The position numbers and the translations under genes are program-made. Under the pieces are notes generated by a model. The model was not told where the DNA came from and did not search any database. It worked only from the letters and a program-made list of their open reading frames with translations. Below, piece after piece: positions 25,501-36,800 of a stretch of 64,000 nt of DNA. Source of the DNA: Tetrahymena thermophila SB210 (Eukaryota > Ciliophora > Oligohymenophorea > Hymenostomatida > Tetrahymenidae); the NCBI RefSeq assembly GCF_000189635.1, contig NW_002476431.1:186001-250000 (forward strand). Direction: 5' to 3'. How positions within the stretch are numbered: position 1 is the first letter of the stretch; each line of letters starts with the position of its first letter.

Positions 25501-26254
25501 TATCAAAAATAGATTAATTATATTAAAAAAATTTAATTTAATAGCCTATTTTAGTGTTTCATAGATACATTGAATTATGGATTGAGAACAGATGGTGGTA
25601 TAAGTAATACACTTAGAAGATAATCTTTTGAATTTGATAATAGAGGTACTTACATTTTTAGAGTCATTTATGATGTAAGCTGGTTTGCATTAATTAATGT
25701 CATCTTTATAAATATCATATTTGGTGTTATCATTGATACTTTTGGCTAACTTAGAGATAAAAAAAGAGAAGTGATAGAGGACATGAAAAACGTTTGCTTC
25801 ATATGCGGATTAGAGAGATACGTGTTTGATAAGCATGCTGATGGATTTAATAATCATATTGAAAGAGATCATTAATTATGGAATTATAGTAAATTAATTT
25901 GTTTAATTTAAAAAAAATAATTTTATTCTTATAAAAATCTAATAAAAAGTATTCTATATGTATTATCTTTCTAAGAAAGACTCAACTGATTTTAATGGAG
26001 TAGAAACAGAAGTTATTTAAAAGATTAAAAATGAGGATATAAGTTGGTTCCCAATGATGAAATCATTAAGTTTGGGAGAAATAGAAAAGAAAAATGGATT
26101 GGGTGATAAAGTAATAAATAATTTAGATGAAATGAGCGATTCATTCAAAGATTTATAAGAAAAAATTATATTCTTATAAACATAGTTGAAAAAAGAGCAA
26201 CAAATGAATAAAATTTAATAAAAAGCACTTAACTCAGTTTCATAAATTTGCTGA
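16528..26254 (+). CDS. Inositol 1,4,5-trisphosphate receptor-like Ca2+ release channel
   Basis: Intracellular Ca2+ release channel of the ITPR/RyR superfamily, expected in ER, alveolar sac or contractile-vacuole membranes. Start MSQEENNYLRFGDKIVIKG opens the N-terminal ligand-binding suppressor and MIR region; VGYGTEIQIMHVDSGLFLSS matches the animal strand after the helical linker, and LRNIGDTIQYRDQMII the next. Helical RIH domains follow, then the RIH-associated domain FLQLFCEGHFLPLQDFLRE and LIESLQGPC (23590-23790). Membrane helices run from about 24700 (KWFSTIVVFAINITMIASF) to 25740. The pore is IDTLNYGLRTDGGISNTLRR, the last helix NIIFGVIIDTFGQLRDKK, and the C-terminal zinc motif is CFICGLERYVF with HIERDHQLWNY. 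After the last intron the tail is DSTDFNGVETEV and a coiled coil, TGA at 26252-26254. At least a dozen exons; ends checked at 17772/17922, 18658/18718 and 19081/19138. The family assignment is firm; which ligand opens the channel is not shown. Confidence 0.93.
25581..25618 (+). other. Pore loop and selectivity filter of the IP3 receptor-like channel
   Basis: The codons read GLRTDGGISNTL, aligning with the animal receptor sequence GLRNGGGVGDVL. The filter GGGVGD of animal channels is therefore DGGISN here: the last acidic residue is Asn, and an Asp appears two residues earlier relative to the first glycine. The flanks (TLN before, LRRQS after) align without gaps. Confidence 0.8.
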
Positions 26255-27633
26255 TAATAAAATATTTAGCTACAATTTATATTTTAAAATATATTTTTAT
26301 AGTTTGTTTTTTAATTATTTATCAAAGTAATAATATTTTGTCATTAATTATTAAAAATTTCGTAAATTATTTTTTTTATTTATTTTTAATTAGAAATATT
26401 CTTACAAAAAGTTTTATTTCTAAGATTTGAAAATAACTTTTATTAATTTACCTTTTTGCTGCATAATTATTATTAGATCAATTTTATCGAAAAACCAAAC
26501 AAGTTTAAAAAATTAACAAGTAATGTTTTTGTTTTTAAAAATTTTGATAATAATTGCTTAAAAATTTATCATTCACAAGATAATATCAATAATATATTTT
26601 TATTTAAATAAATTAAATAATACTTTCTTTAATTAATATATAGTATAAAACAAATATAAAATTATATTTTTTTAAAACAAAAAAAATTTTTTTTAATGAA
26701 AATAAATATATAATAATAAATAATAAAATAATAAATGATATATTTATATAAGCATAATCTTGTTATAAAAATTTAAACTTTTAAAATAATCCTTGGATAA
26801 AGTATACGTAAGTAAGTATATGTGGTTAGATTTGTGAAAATTAGAAGTAAAAAATTTTTGAATATAAGTATTAATTTTATTTATTTATAACTTATTGAAA
26901 AACATAAATTTGAGATTAGGTTTTTTGCTTTCTTACATGCTTCTTGTTTGTTAAAGAGATGAAAAATCATTTATTAATTAAATAAAAAATTATGATTATT
27001 AAATTGTTAATTTAATGAAGGAAAATTTATTAATTAAAAAATAAAAATAATTTAAATAGGGAAAAAAATTAATTAATAAAATTAGAGGGAAACAAAAATT
27101 AATTTGAGATGAATTTCAAGAAAACATTAGTTATTGTAAAAAAATTTTAAAAGTCTTGAATTTAGTAAAAAAATTATAATTTAATATTTAAGAAAAAAAT
27201 TAAAAATTTATAAATTAAAAAAAGAAAAAGAAAAACAATTTAAAAATCAACGAACGAACGAACGAACGCATAATCTCAATTGATAATTTAGTAATTTAAA
27301 TTATAATTATTCTATTTAAATTTTAACAATTTTTTTAATCTTTCATTCAATAATTTTTACTTTTATTAAAATTAATCTTGCATTTCATTTCTAGTCTTAA
27401 ATTATTTTAGCTTATTCAATTCTTTTTTTAAATTATATTTAATTTTTAAATTAGAGATCAAGACTCAACTACACAAGATAAGTTGTCTGAAAGCTACACA
27501 ATTAAAAGTTTTAATAGACAGAAATATTATTTCATCTAAAAAGGAATTAAGAGATATTAAAATTATTCTTAAACCATTAAAGACTAAATTGAAAATTTAT
27601 AAAGGAGATCAGTTTTGATATTTTGAAATTATT
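26255..27633. other. Intergenic region
   Basis: AT-rich spacer between two plus-strand genes. It contains a CGAA tetranucleotide array at 27251-27268 and otherwise only A/T-rich text. An in-frame TGA just before 27634 limits the downstream gene. No other gene seen. Confidence 0.5.
27251..27268. repeat. CGAA tetranucleotide microsatellite, about 4.5 copies
   Basis: CGAACGAACGAACGAACG stands out as the only CpG-containing run in a region of nearly pure A/T. It lies about 366 bases before the start codon of the twin-HTH gene, in a likely promoter or 5' untranslated region. Confidence 0.85.
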
Positions 27634-29412
27634 ATGCGACTATTAATTTAAAAATAATAATAGATTCTTAAGTAGAATCTATCCAAATTTGAAAATAGAG
27701 CTGCACAAATAACATATTCTCTAAATAAAATTTAATATTTGTTAATATACAATTAAGAAAACGAATAAAACAAAGAATTCATTAAGAATGAGTACAAGTT
27801 TCTCTAGTCTCTGGTAGCTCAAGTTGGTGATGATTTGAATGCGTTTTAGGATAGTGCTGCCGTGCTTCGCTAAATCAGTAATAATAATGCTTAGCTTCCT
27901 AATTCTTAAAATACAACAAATAACATCTTTGGGGATGAAATCAAGATAGAGGAGGAAGGAGAAAAAGAAAAGGATTAAAATAGCGAATCAAACTATGATG
28001 ATATAGAGGACGATGATGAAGATGATGAATACGAAGATTAGCAATCTTAGTAGAAATCAAACTTGCACCAAGGAGTGATCACTCGTAAGAAAAACATAGA
28101 AAAAGATAAAATTTATTCTGCATACTCTAGAAATAGAAACGGGATGCATGGATCAAATAACTATTCAAGTTCTGTTTCTGAAAGTTAGAATTATAATGGA
28201 AGTAGTGGAGGAAATAAAGATTATAACTCTAACAGTAAGCAAGTTAGAAAGAAAAAATATTCTGAAGAACTTCGTAAAAAGCTTATAGAGGAATTAAGCA
28301 AGAAGAAGTTTAGTTATCGCAAGATTTGTAAAAAGTATAACATAAACTATGGCACAGCCTATTATCTGATAAACTCAATCTAAAAGGATTAGGCAGATCA
28401 AAATTAATAGAGCAATTCAGTTAATGTTGAGCCTGATAATAATTAACCATAAAAAATAATTTAAACAGGAAATAATAATGAAGCAACAAGCAATACTAAC
28501 AACAACAGCAGTAATAATAATACCAGCAATAGCAATAATAACAATAGCAATGTTAATAGCATTAATAATGGTAACAATAGTGAAAATAATAGTAGCAACA
28601 ACAATAATAATGGTAAAGTTACAGGAGGTACAACTTCTGTGGAAAAATAAAATCTACCCAATCAAGAATCTGGAAGAGCTAAATATACTGAAGCATTTAA
28701 GTAGAAGCTATATATTGAATAAATGAGTGGTCTTACTTACAAGGACATTTCTGATAAAAATAATTTATCTTATGAAACATGTTATTATTTAATCAGCACA
28801 ATAAAAACCTAAGTATCTAAAGACTAGCAATTAAATAGATAGTTGAAAGCCTAGATTGCTTAATTTAAAGAGTAGCTCATGTAAAATAAAGCAAATGAAG
28901 TATCTTCAAAAGCAACAAGCAATAAATAAAATGCCATACCCACAACCACTACTCTAACAAGAGCACAATAGGCTATACTTAATGGAACATCTAATCCAAA
29001 TGAAAAAAAAAGTGATATCAACCCGATTTCCATAGACGATGATGATGATGAAGAAGAAGAAAATTAAAGAATTAATGATGAAAAAAAGATAATAGGTCAA
29101 GAACTAAATAATAATTAAAATTAAAAATTAAAAATAGAAGCCAATTAAAATTTAAGATCTCCTAATGTACTACAAGAAGAAGATAGTGCCAATGATAGCG
29201 ATCATTAAATTGAAATATAATAATAAGAAGAATAGGGTAGCAACGTAAAATAAGAACATAAGTTAGAATAGGAATTTAATCATTTGAACGACTAAAGTAG
29301 TGAGTAATTAAAAAAGCAAATAAAAAAAAATGAGTAAGAGCAATCATAAAACGGGCAAAACAAAGACTCTTAGTCATCTACTAAAGGAGGATTATCTAGC
29401 GATAATGAGTGA
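27634..29412 (+). CDS. Intronless protein with two helix-turn-helix-like units, function unknown
   Basis: A 592-residue single-exon frame from ATG at 27634, with an in-frame TGA just upstream, to TGA at 29410-29412. I do not recognise the family. It has an N-terminal Gln-rich helical part (MRLLIQKQQQILKQNLSKFE), an acidic Asp/Glu run near 27990-28040, then unit A at 28249-28383 (KYSEELRKKLIEELSKKK, YRKICKKYNINYGTAYYLI). A long Asn/Ser tract (28480-28620) separates it from unit B at 28675-28809 (KYTEAFKQKLYIEQMSGL, YKDISDKNNLSYETCYYLI). Both units have the same spacing: KY, a basic helix, Y-x-x-I, K-x-N-x-x-Y-x-T-x-Y-Y-L-I. They look like an ancient internal duplication of a DNA-binding HTH of the Homeodomain-like or transposase-derived sort. 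The tail is Gln/Glu-rich and charged. A nuclear DNA-binding role is inference. Confidence 0.75.
28480..28620 (+). repeat. Asparagine/serine codon tract (AAT/AAC/AGC repeats)
   Basis: Imperfect trinucleotide repeats encode an Asn- and Ser-rich linker between the two HTH-like units. The repeat also creates long open frames on both strands (poly-Leu on the complement) that are not genes. Confidence 0.8.
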
Positions 29413-30622
29413 AATTGAAATTTTGAAATTAAAAACCCTTTTTAATAACTGTTAATCCAAAGCAAAGAGGGCATTTAAAAAATTAACTCATAAATTTTAT
29501 AATTCTAAATGTAAAATAAAATAAACCACAACTTAAAATTAATTAGAAGCAAGAATAAATAAACAAACATATTAATAATTTAGATAATGTTTACATTTTC
29601 TCTTTAAATTAAAGAGAGTTTGAATTGAATTATCTATCAATAACAAACTAACTAACTAACAAACGAAAAAATAATTAAAAATAGAGAAATCGATGGATAG
29701 ATTGATGATTTAAATATACTTTCTTTAGTTAATTTTGATTTAAATGATGATTATATAATTAATATTTAATAACTTATAATAATTTTTATAATATAAATTT
29801 CTCTGTTTCTTTAAAGTTTTCCTAAATCTTAATTCAATTATTTTATCTATACTATCTCTGCATACATATATACGCAAGTGATCTTTCTTTAATTTAGTTT
29901 CAATATTTTAAACAAAGTAATTTAAACTATGTAATTTTTTACAAAAAATCTTTTCAATTTTCCTTTCTTGTATTTCGTATTAAAATTTCATTAATCATTT
30001 TTTTTAGAATAAATTTCCCTCTCATTTAAATAATTTAAAAATTAACAATACTAAATTGTTTCAATAGAATCATCTTGAAGTAATTAATTATAACATATTA
30101 TTTGAATATAAAATTTTGAAAAAAATTTTATTTTAGAATTAATAGGAATTTAAAATAAATTTTACAAAATTAATAATTTAGATTTTTGTTTATTTTTTAA
30201 ATTATTTCTTTATAAAAAAATAATGTCTAAAAATAAATACTTAAAAATAAAAATTCATTTAAATGAGAAATAAATTTTTTTCTTCTTCTAAAATAATCTT
30301 ACTAATAGTCCTCATAGAATTTTCTTATAATTTGCGTGATAAATAAAATATTTCATATATTTAAAAATAATATTTATCAAAGTTTATTATTTATTTTCAT
30401 GACTACATCCTAAAAAACAAAAAAGAAAATAAAATATTTTATAATAATATTTGAATGAGTTTTTAGTCATTTTTCTTAAAATTAAATCCTCTCCTGATAA
30501 TTCTAGCCACTATATTACTTTATGTTGATAGATTTTAAAAGAAAATTTACTTAATAAAAACCAAGAAATAATTAAGATTTTACTCCTTATTAAAAAATTA
30601 ATATAAGACTGATATAATAAAT
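29413..30622. other. Intergenic region
   Basis: AT-rich spacer of 1.2 kb between two plus-strand genes. It contains an AACT tetranucleotide run at 29646-29660, about 235 bases past the twin-HTH stop codon. No coding frame or RNA gene recognised. Confidence 0.5.
29646..29660. repeat. AACT tetranucleotide run
   Basis: AACTAACTAACTAAC, nearly four copies, in the 3' flank of the twin-HTH gene. Short, but with the CGAA array on the other side it flanks that gene. Confidence 0.7.
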
Positions 30623-33270
30623 ATGTGTGGAATTTGTTTTTGCATAAAAGGAATAAGTATTGAATCTCATTAATGCAATTTTAATATTTTTGAGAGATAC
30701 GCTTAGAATCCTTATGTAGAATAAAATGAAGAATTAAAAAATAAGTATCTTAATACAAAGTTTGATTTTATAGAAAATATAAGAAAAAATTTATTGTTTG
30801 TAAATGATTTTTCAATACAAGATATTTAGAAGTCTATAGGTCCTAGAGGTCCAAATGCTTTTAGCTACAGATAATTTTAACTTAATAGCAATTAATCAGA
30901 GCTTTAATGTAGCACAAATTTAACAAATATCTCAAAAAATATATTTGATACCCTAAAACCAGCTGTTGATGATGAAAAAAAAGATAGTGTCTTGGCTTCA
31001 AAAGAGGAAGTAGAAATAGTAAATTAAGAAATAACAGATTAATCAATAGAAGAAAGCAAAGAGAATTGCTTCAAAGAAATGACTTTTTGTAATAGTTTAC
31101 TTCATTTGAGAGGAGATTCTGATCATTTAAATATTCAACCTTTTGTAAATAAGGGCAAGTAATCTGTCTTTATATACAATGGTGAATTGTTTGTTGAAAC
31201 TTTGGATAATACCATAAAAGATGATTTTAACCCTTTCACAAACGATACAGAATAAATTTATTCAAAATTGAATAATTTATGTGATTAAGAATTAAAAAAT
31301 TTGTCTAAAAAGCTTGATTAAAATGCTACTTCTAAAGATTAAAATTGCATAAATGATTAAGAGGAGACTCTAGAAAAAAAAATTACTTCTGTACTTTCTA
31401 ACTTACAAGGAGATTATGCTTTTGTTTATTACAATCATGAGCTTAAGAAATTGTTTGTAGCAAAAGACCCTTTTGGAAAAAGATCCCTTTTATTAGGTTT
31501 TTCAAAAAATGGTTTTGTATTTAGCTCATGCTCAATAAATGTAGATGAAGGTAAATTAGTCTAAGAAGATGATGGAGATGATGGAGAAGAAGGTACAACT
31601 GCAACAGCTGAAACTATAGCTGAAGAAATTGTTGATAAAAAGATAGAAGATTCTTCTACTTCCAGTGAAGCAAAACTCTAAAAAGATATTAGATATAATA
31701 TGAAAGATCCAGAACAAAGATTATTATTCTTAGAAAAAAAATATTTGCATGATTATTTTGTTGCGAAAGAAAAGGAATGGATAGAGGTACCATAAAATAC
31801 TTTAATTGTTATTGATATGAATGATAGTAATAAATTTATATGGGATTCTTATCTAATTAACGATAAGCTTTATAATATTAAATACAACTGGAATTCCTAA
31901 ACAGCCCCAATTATGGTAGCACCTTAAGAAACAATAAAAATTGTATTGAATGCTCTTAAACAAAGTGTTTAGGATCATATTTAAAATATTATTGAATTTA
32001 AAAATTATTTCAAACAGCCTAATGAAATTCCATCTTAAAAACTTTATGAAAAAGATGAATCTGACTAGCCAATTTTATATTAAACAACATAATTTAATTA
32101 TGATGCTTAACAAACTAATTCAAAAGTATCTGTTCTTTTTTCAGGTGGATTAGACTCTACATTATTAACTCTATTTTTAGATTAGTTACTCCCTATCAAC
32201 GAAAGGTATAATATCCATTTTAAAATTGCTTATGCTTTTATTTTTTTTTATTTTACAAGTCTAAATTGTTAATTATTTATTTTACAACTACTCTATTTAA
32301 TAAATACTTTATTAAATTATTTTAATTAAATATGTTTAATAATTTTTTTAATAAAGCATTGATCTATTTAATCTCAGCTTTAAAAGTGATGCTTCTGATA
32401 GATTGACAGCTTTAAATGCTTTAGAAGAACTATAAATCATTAATCCAAATAGAAAATATAACTTGATTTTGATAGACAAAACTGTTGAAGACTTGAGCTT
32501 AAATGAGAAACCTTTACTAAAATTAATTTATCCCAGAATAACTCACATGGATTTCAATATTGCATTAGTACTTCACTTAGCTACTAAGGGTTAAGGTTAT
32601 CTTCATACTGATACATTAGAAAAAAAAAATATTACTTCTGGAGCTAAAGTAGTTCTTAGCGGTTTGGGTATATTACTTTATATGAAAATGTAATAATTGT
32701 TATAATTTTTATTCATTTAACAAAGGTGCTGATGAAATATTTGGAGGGTATTCACGTTATCGTGTGGCATTTTAAAGAAATGGCTATAAGGATTTAGTTT
32801 AGGAAATGAAATTTGGTATTTTATTTATCTTTTAAAAAGAAATATTTTTTAATTTATTTTGGTTTTCTTGAAAGATTTATAAAGGTTATGGATAAGAAAT
32901 CTTGGTAGAGATGACAGAGCAATATCACAAAATGGCAGGGAAGTTAGATTCCCTTTTTTAAATTAAAATTTAATTTAAGAAGTGTGTGAAAAGACAGATT
33001 TCAGCTATTTTACTAATTTTAATCTACCAAGAGGTTCTGGAGACAAAATTCTATTAAGATAAGTTGCAAAAAGTCTAGGATTAATGTAAAATATTTGTTA
33101 TCAACTATTAAAAACTAGTTTAAATTATATTCAAAAGCGCTACTTCAGGTTTCAGGAAGAAAGCAATACAATTTGGAACAGGAATAGCTAAATAATCAAA
33201 TATAAGAACATTTGGTAGCAACAGAAAAGCAAAAGGCTCATTTAAATATGGAATCAAAGATAAAAAATGA
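30623..33270 (+). CDS. Asparagine synthetase domain-containing protein, ASNSD1-like
   Basis: Member of the class II glutamine amidotransferase/asparagine synthase superfamily. MCGICFCIKG at the start supplies the Cys2 nucleophile position of the glutaminase domain, followed by GPRGPNAFSY, VFIYNGELF and AKDPFGKRSLLLGFS. The synthetase half carries the ATP-pyrophosphatase loop VLFSGGLDSTLL, then LSGLGADEIFGGYSRYR split by an intron after the first GL, and RLWIRNLGRDDRAI with REVRFPFLN. The C-terminal RKKAIQFGTGIAK is the ASNSD1 signature and separates it from free-standing Asn synthetase. Exons: 30623-32205, 32357-32667, 32726-32815, 32875-33085 and 33138-33270; all phases agree. An acidic insert (31560-31690) and other inserts lengthen the N-terminal half. 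Human ASNSD1 has no established enzyme activity, so catalysis here is unproven. Confidence 0.88.
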
Positions 33271-33837
33271 TAGTTTTTTGTAAATGTATTTCTTGTTTAG
33301 TATCCAATAAAATAAAATTATTATTTGGCAATTCAAATTACTGATATTATTTATTTATTGTTTAGTTAAAAACATTGATAAAAAAATGTTAATTTGATTT
33401 ATAAATATCTATTAGATATGAAAGAAAATATGAGGACCTAAAATTTAAAAAGTCAGTTAAGAGCATTATTAATTTAAAATTAAAACATAACTCGCTCAAT
33501 ATCGTTTGTGATTTAATACTAATGTGATTTGTAACTCAATCAATCAATAAATAAATCGTATTTATATGTTTATAGTAAATTATTATGAATAGAAAATAAA
33601 TAGTAAATTCAAAGGTTTTTATAAAAATCATAAAGATATTGAAAATTAAATGATCAAACAAATCTCCTTTATAAAAAATTCATTAAAAAAAATTTAAACT
33701 AAATTTGAAAAGAAAATTTTAAATTGATATATAAAGAATACAAAGACAACTCTTATTTAAATAATACAGCTAGCAAGCAAGATTCAATATACTCTCATTC
33801 AGCACAAAACCAAAGTCATCAAAAGACTCTATTAGGG
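33271..33837. other. Intergenic region, possibly with an unplaced first exon
   Basis: Spacer between two plus-strand genes. The last 100 bases before 33838 read KEYKDNSYLNNTASKQDS in frame with the next gene and are less AT-rich than flanking spacer, so part of it may be coding. No ATG is available in that stretch and an in-frame TGA lies above it, near 33695. An upstream first exon is possible but I could not place it. Confidence 0.4.
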
Positions 33838-36800
33838 ATGAGTAAAACATCAGTCAATAATGAAAATGAATTTCTTTAATAAGATAACGCTCCTTCTGTT
33901 AAAGGATTAAATGGAAGTTCAAAAAAGCTGCATAATCATTTATATTAATCTGCTTAATTTGATTCTATATCTTCAACACAGATGAATAGGAGTACTATTG
34001 TGAGTTCAACCTCTTAAACTCATGTATGAAATAATTATTGTTAAATTATTAAATTAATTAATTCTAAAAATAAAATTATTTTTTTAATAGATTTCAAATA
34101 AAGCCTTTTAAGAAAGATTAAATAAAAGTGGAATTTATATCAAGAATGGAACTTTAGTTAATATTAATGATATAGAATTAGATGGATAGCAAAATATAGA
34201 AAAGGATGTAAAAATAAGAGATCTAGAAGAAAAAGAAACTTTGCTCAAGAAGTAGCTTAGAGAAGTTCAAGCAAAATTAGAAAAAGATTTAGCCATTTTA
34301 AATTAGAAATTAGAATTTGCTGAGTTCGAACTAAAAGAAGCAAAGCAAAAAATAAAAGATAATGATGAATTCTTTCGTCTTTTTGAAATAAATGATTTAA
34401 GATACTAATAGCATCCTATATATAAATAAAAATTTGCATAGCTAAATGAAATGCACAATCAAGAAATTGCTATTAAGCAAAGAGAAATAGAAAATCTAAG
34501 ATCCCTTTTGCGCTAATATAATGAACCTACACTACAGAGCAATGAGTCCTTTAATTCTATGGTATTTTCATAAAAAAAGTAGTTGAAAACTAATGTTAAT
34601 GCTTCAGCTTCAAAAGATTGTTAATTTGAGTATATTGAAGAGTTAGGAAACGAAAATAACCAAACTCCTCCTAAAAACATGCGAATCAAAGAAGAAAGTG
34701 AAGAAGGAGAGGAGTAGGTTAAAAGGAATCGTAATCTTAAAGGCAATTCAAATTAAAACCAAGAAGTACTTCAATTGAATGAGTAAGCAGAATAATACTA
34801 GAAAAGAATCAGTTAACTAGAAAGCTAATTGCATTAATATTAAGAATAAATTTTAGAGTATTAAAAAAATTAAGTAATTATTGAAGACTTAAAAGATCAA
34901 TGCAGTCGTCTTAAAGCTGAATTAGAAGAATCTACTAATGAGTATAAAAAGAGCAAATAAATAACTGAACAAAAATTTCTTGATCAAATTAAGCAAAAAG
35001 ATGAAAAATTAAGTTTCTTGGAAAAAGAGATTTCATCTTAATAATAATTAATTTAATAATAAAATTTAAAGATTTAAGAATATTAGACTCTCTAAGTTAA
35101 TATCGAAAAAAATTAACAAGATCAACTAGAGATAGCTAAAAACCAATAAGCTAAATACCTTTAGGATTAATATGAAGCGTTTGTACAAGAAAGAGAATAA
35201 GCCATTTAGGAGTATTATGAGTAAGAATATTTGAATAAATTAGAATTCTATGAGAAGAAGCATGCTGAAATATTGGAAGAAAATTAGAGAAATTATGAAT
35301 AGTAGCTGATTGAAAAAGAAGAATCTGTTTTAAATTAGGTGCAATAAAGGGAGTAGTGCTTAATCGAAAATATGTAAATGAAGCAATTATAATTCGAATA
35401 GAAAATAACCTCATATGAACTTTAGTTATAAACAAAATAATAAGAAGTTATAACTTAGAATCATGCATAGTAGGCTTATGAATAAAAAATATAAGACTAA
35501 TAGAAAATGATAGACCAACTCTCTGAAAAAATTGAAAAATACTCAGAAGAGTATGATTAAATTAAAAATAACTATGAAGGATAAAACGAAAAGCTTGAAA
35601 AAATGACAAATTAAAAAGTAGATCTTCAAAGAGAATGTGAACAGTAACATAAGTTAATAAATTAATTAGAATTAGAAATATAATAATCAACTGAAAAAGT
35701 TCAAAAGCAATACTAGTAATAAATATTTGATTTAGAAGCTATCAACTAAACATATTAAATTTAAATTAAAGAACTTGAGTAAAAAATTAACATTTTAAAT
35801 AATAAGACAAGTTCTTATGAATAGTTGTAGCCATGCAACTCTCAAAACACATCTGAATCTAAAAAAAAATCAAAAAAATAAAAATTGTAACCAGGATAAA
35901 TTTTAAATTTAGGAATTCCTAAAAATGATGATAAATTGGAATAGGCATAGTAATTATAAGACGCTGGATGTGAAGATGAAACTGAAGATGAAAAAAATGC
36001 TCATGGGAATAATCAAAAAAATATAAGTTCGAGCTAATTTGTAGAAATCTATTCAAATTCTGATAAGAGTAATACAAGCATCTTTTCACCAACTAGCATA
36101 AGTTACAACCTTGGAAAAGTTAACAACAATACACAATAGTAAACTAAGCTTATATAGCAACTTCAGAATCAACTGTAGTAACAGTAGTCACTTTTTATTA
36201 GTGAATAACAAAAAATAAAGTAAGAAACAAATTAACTATAGACACATATAAAATAACTAGAGTAACTTTTGTTAGAAAATAGAGATGCCTATTACAAAGA
36301 AAGAAATGTTTTAGAAAATACAATTTCTAAGCTTAAAATAGAGAATTAAACTATCTAAAACTAAAAGTAATAAGAATAGTAAAATACTGAGATTATAGAA
36401 ACAAAGAAGCAGTTATAGGAGATGGCACTTAGATATAACTAATTGGAGGAAAACAAAAAGAGTATTTAAAGCCGCCTTGATAAAATGATCGAATAACAAT
36501 CAAAGTAAATAGAATCGGAATCTACAAGTAACTAAATACTGCTTTAAGAGAAGAATAATGAAATTAATGAATATCGTATTAGAATTGAAGTTCTTTAAAA
36601 TTAACTTAAAGAGTAAGATAGCCTGATTAAAAAGACTCAAAACACTATTTCAATTTTAGAGATTGAGAAAAACGAATTAGTTTAGCAAGTTAATTTCCTA
36701 GAAAACCAAAACTAATAAGAATAAGATTAAATTACTTAGCAGTATGAAAGCGAAATTTAGCAGTTATCTGACTAATTGCACAATTAAATTTCTGAATTTG

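Noticed and set aside
28461-28661. Open frame on the minus strand encoding a Leu-rich, membrane-like peptide.
   Set aside because: It is the complement of the Asn/Ser codon repeat in the twin-HTH gene. Low-complexity AAT/AGC repeats give poly-Leu on the opposite strand.
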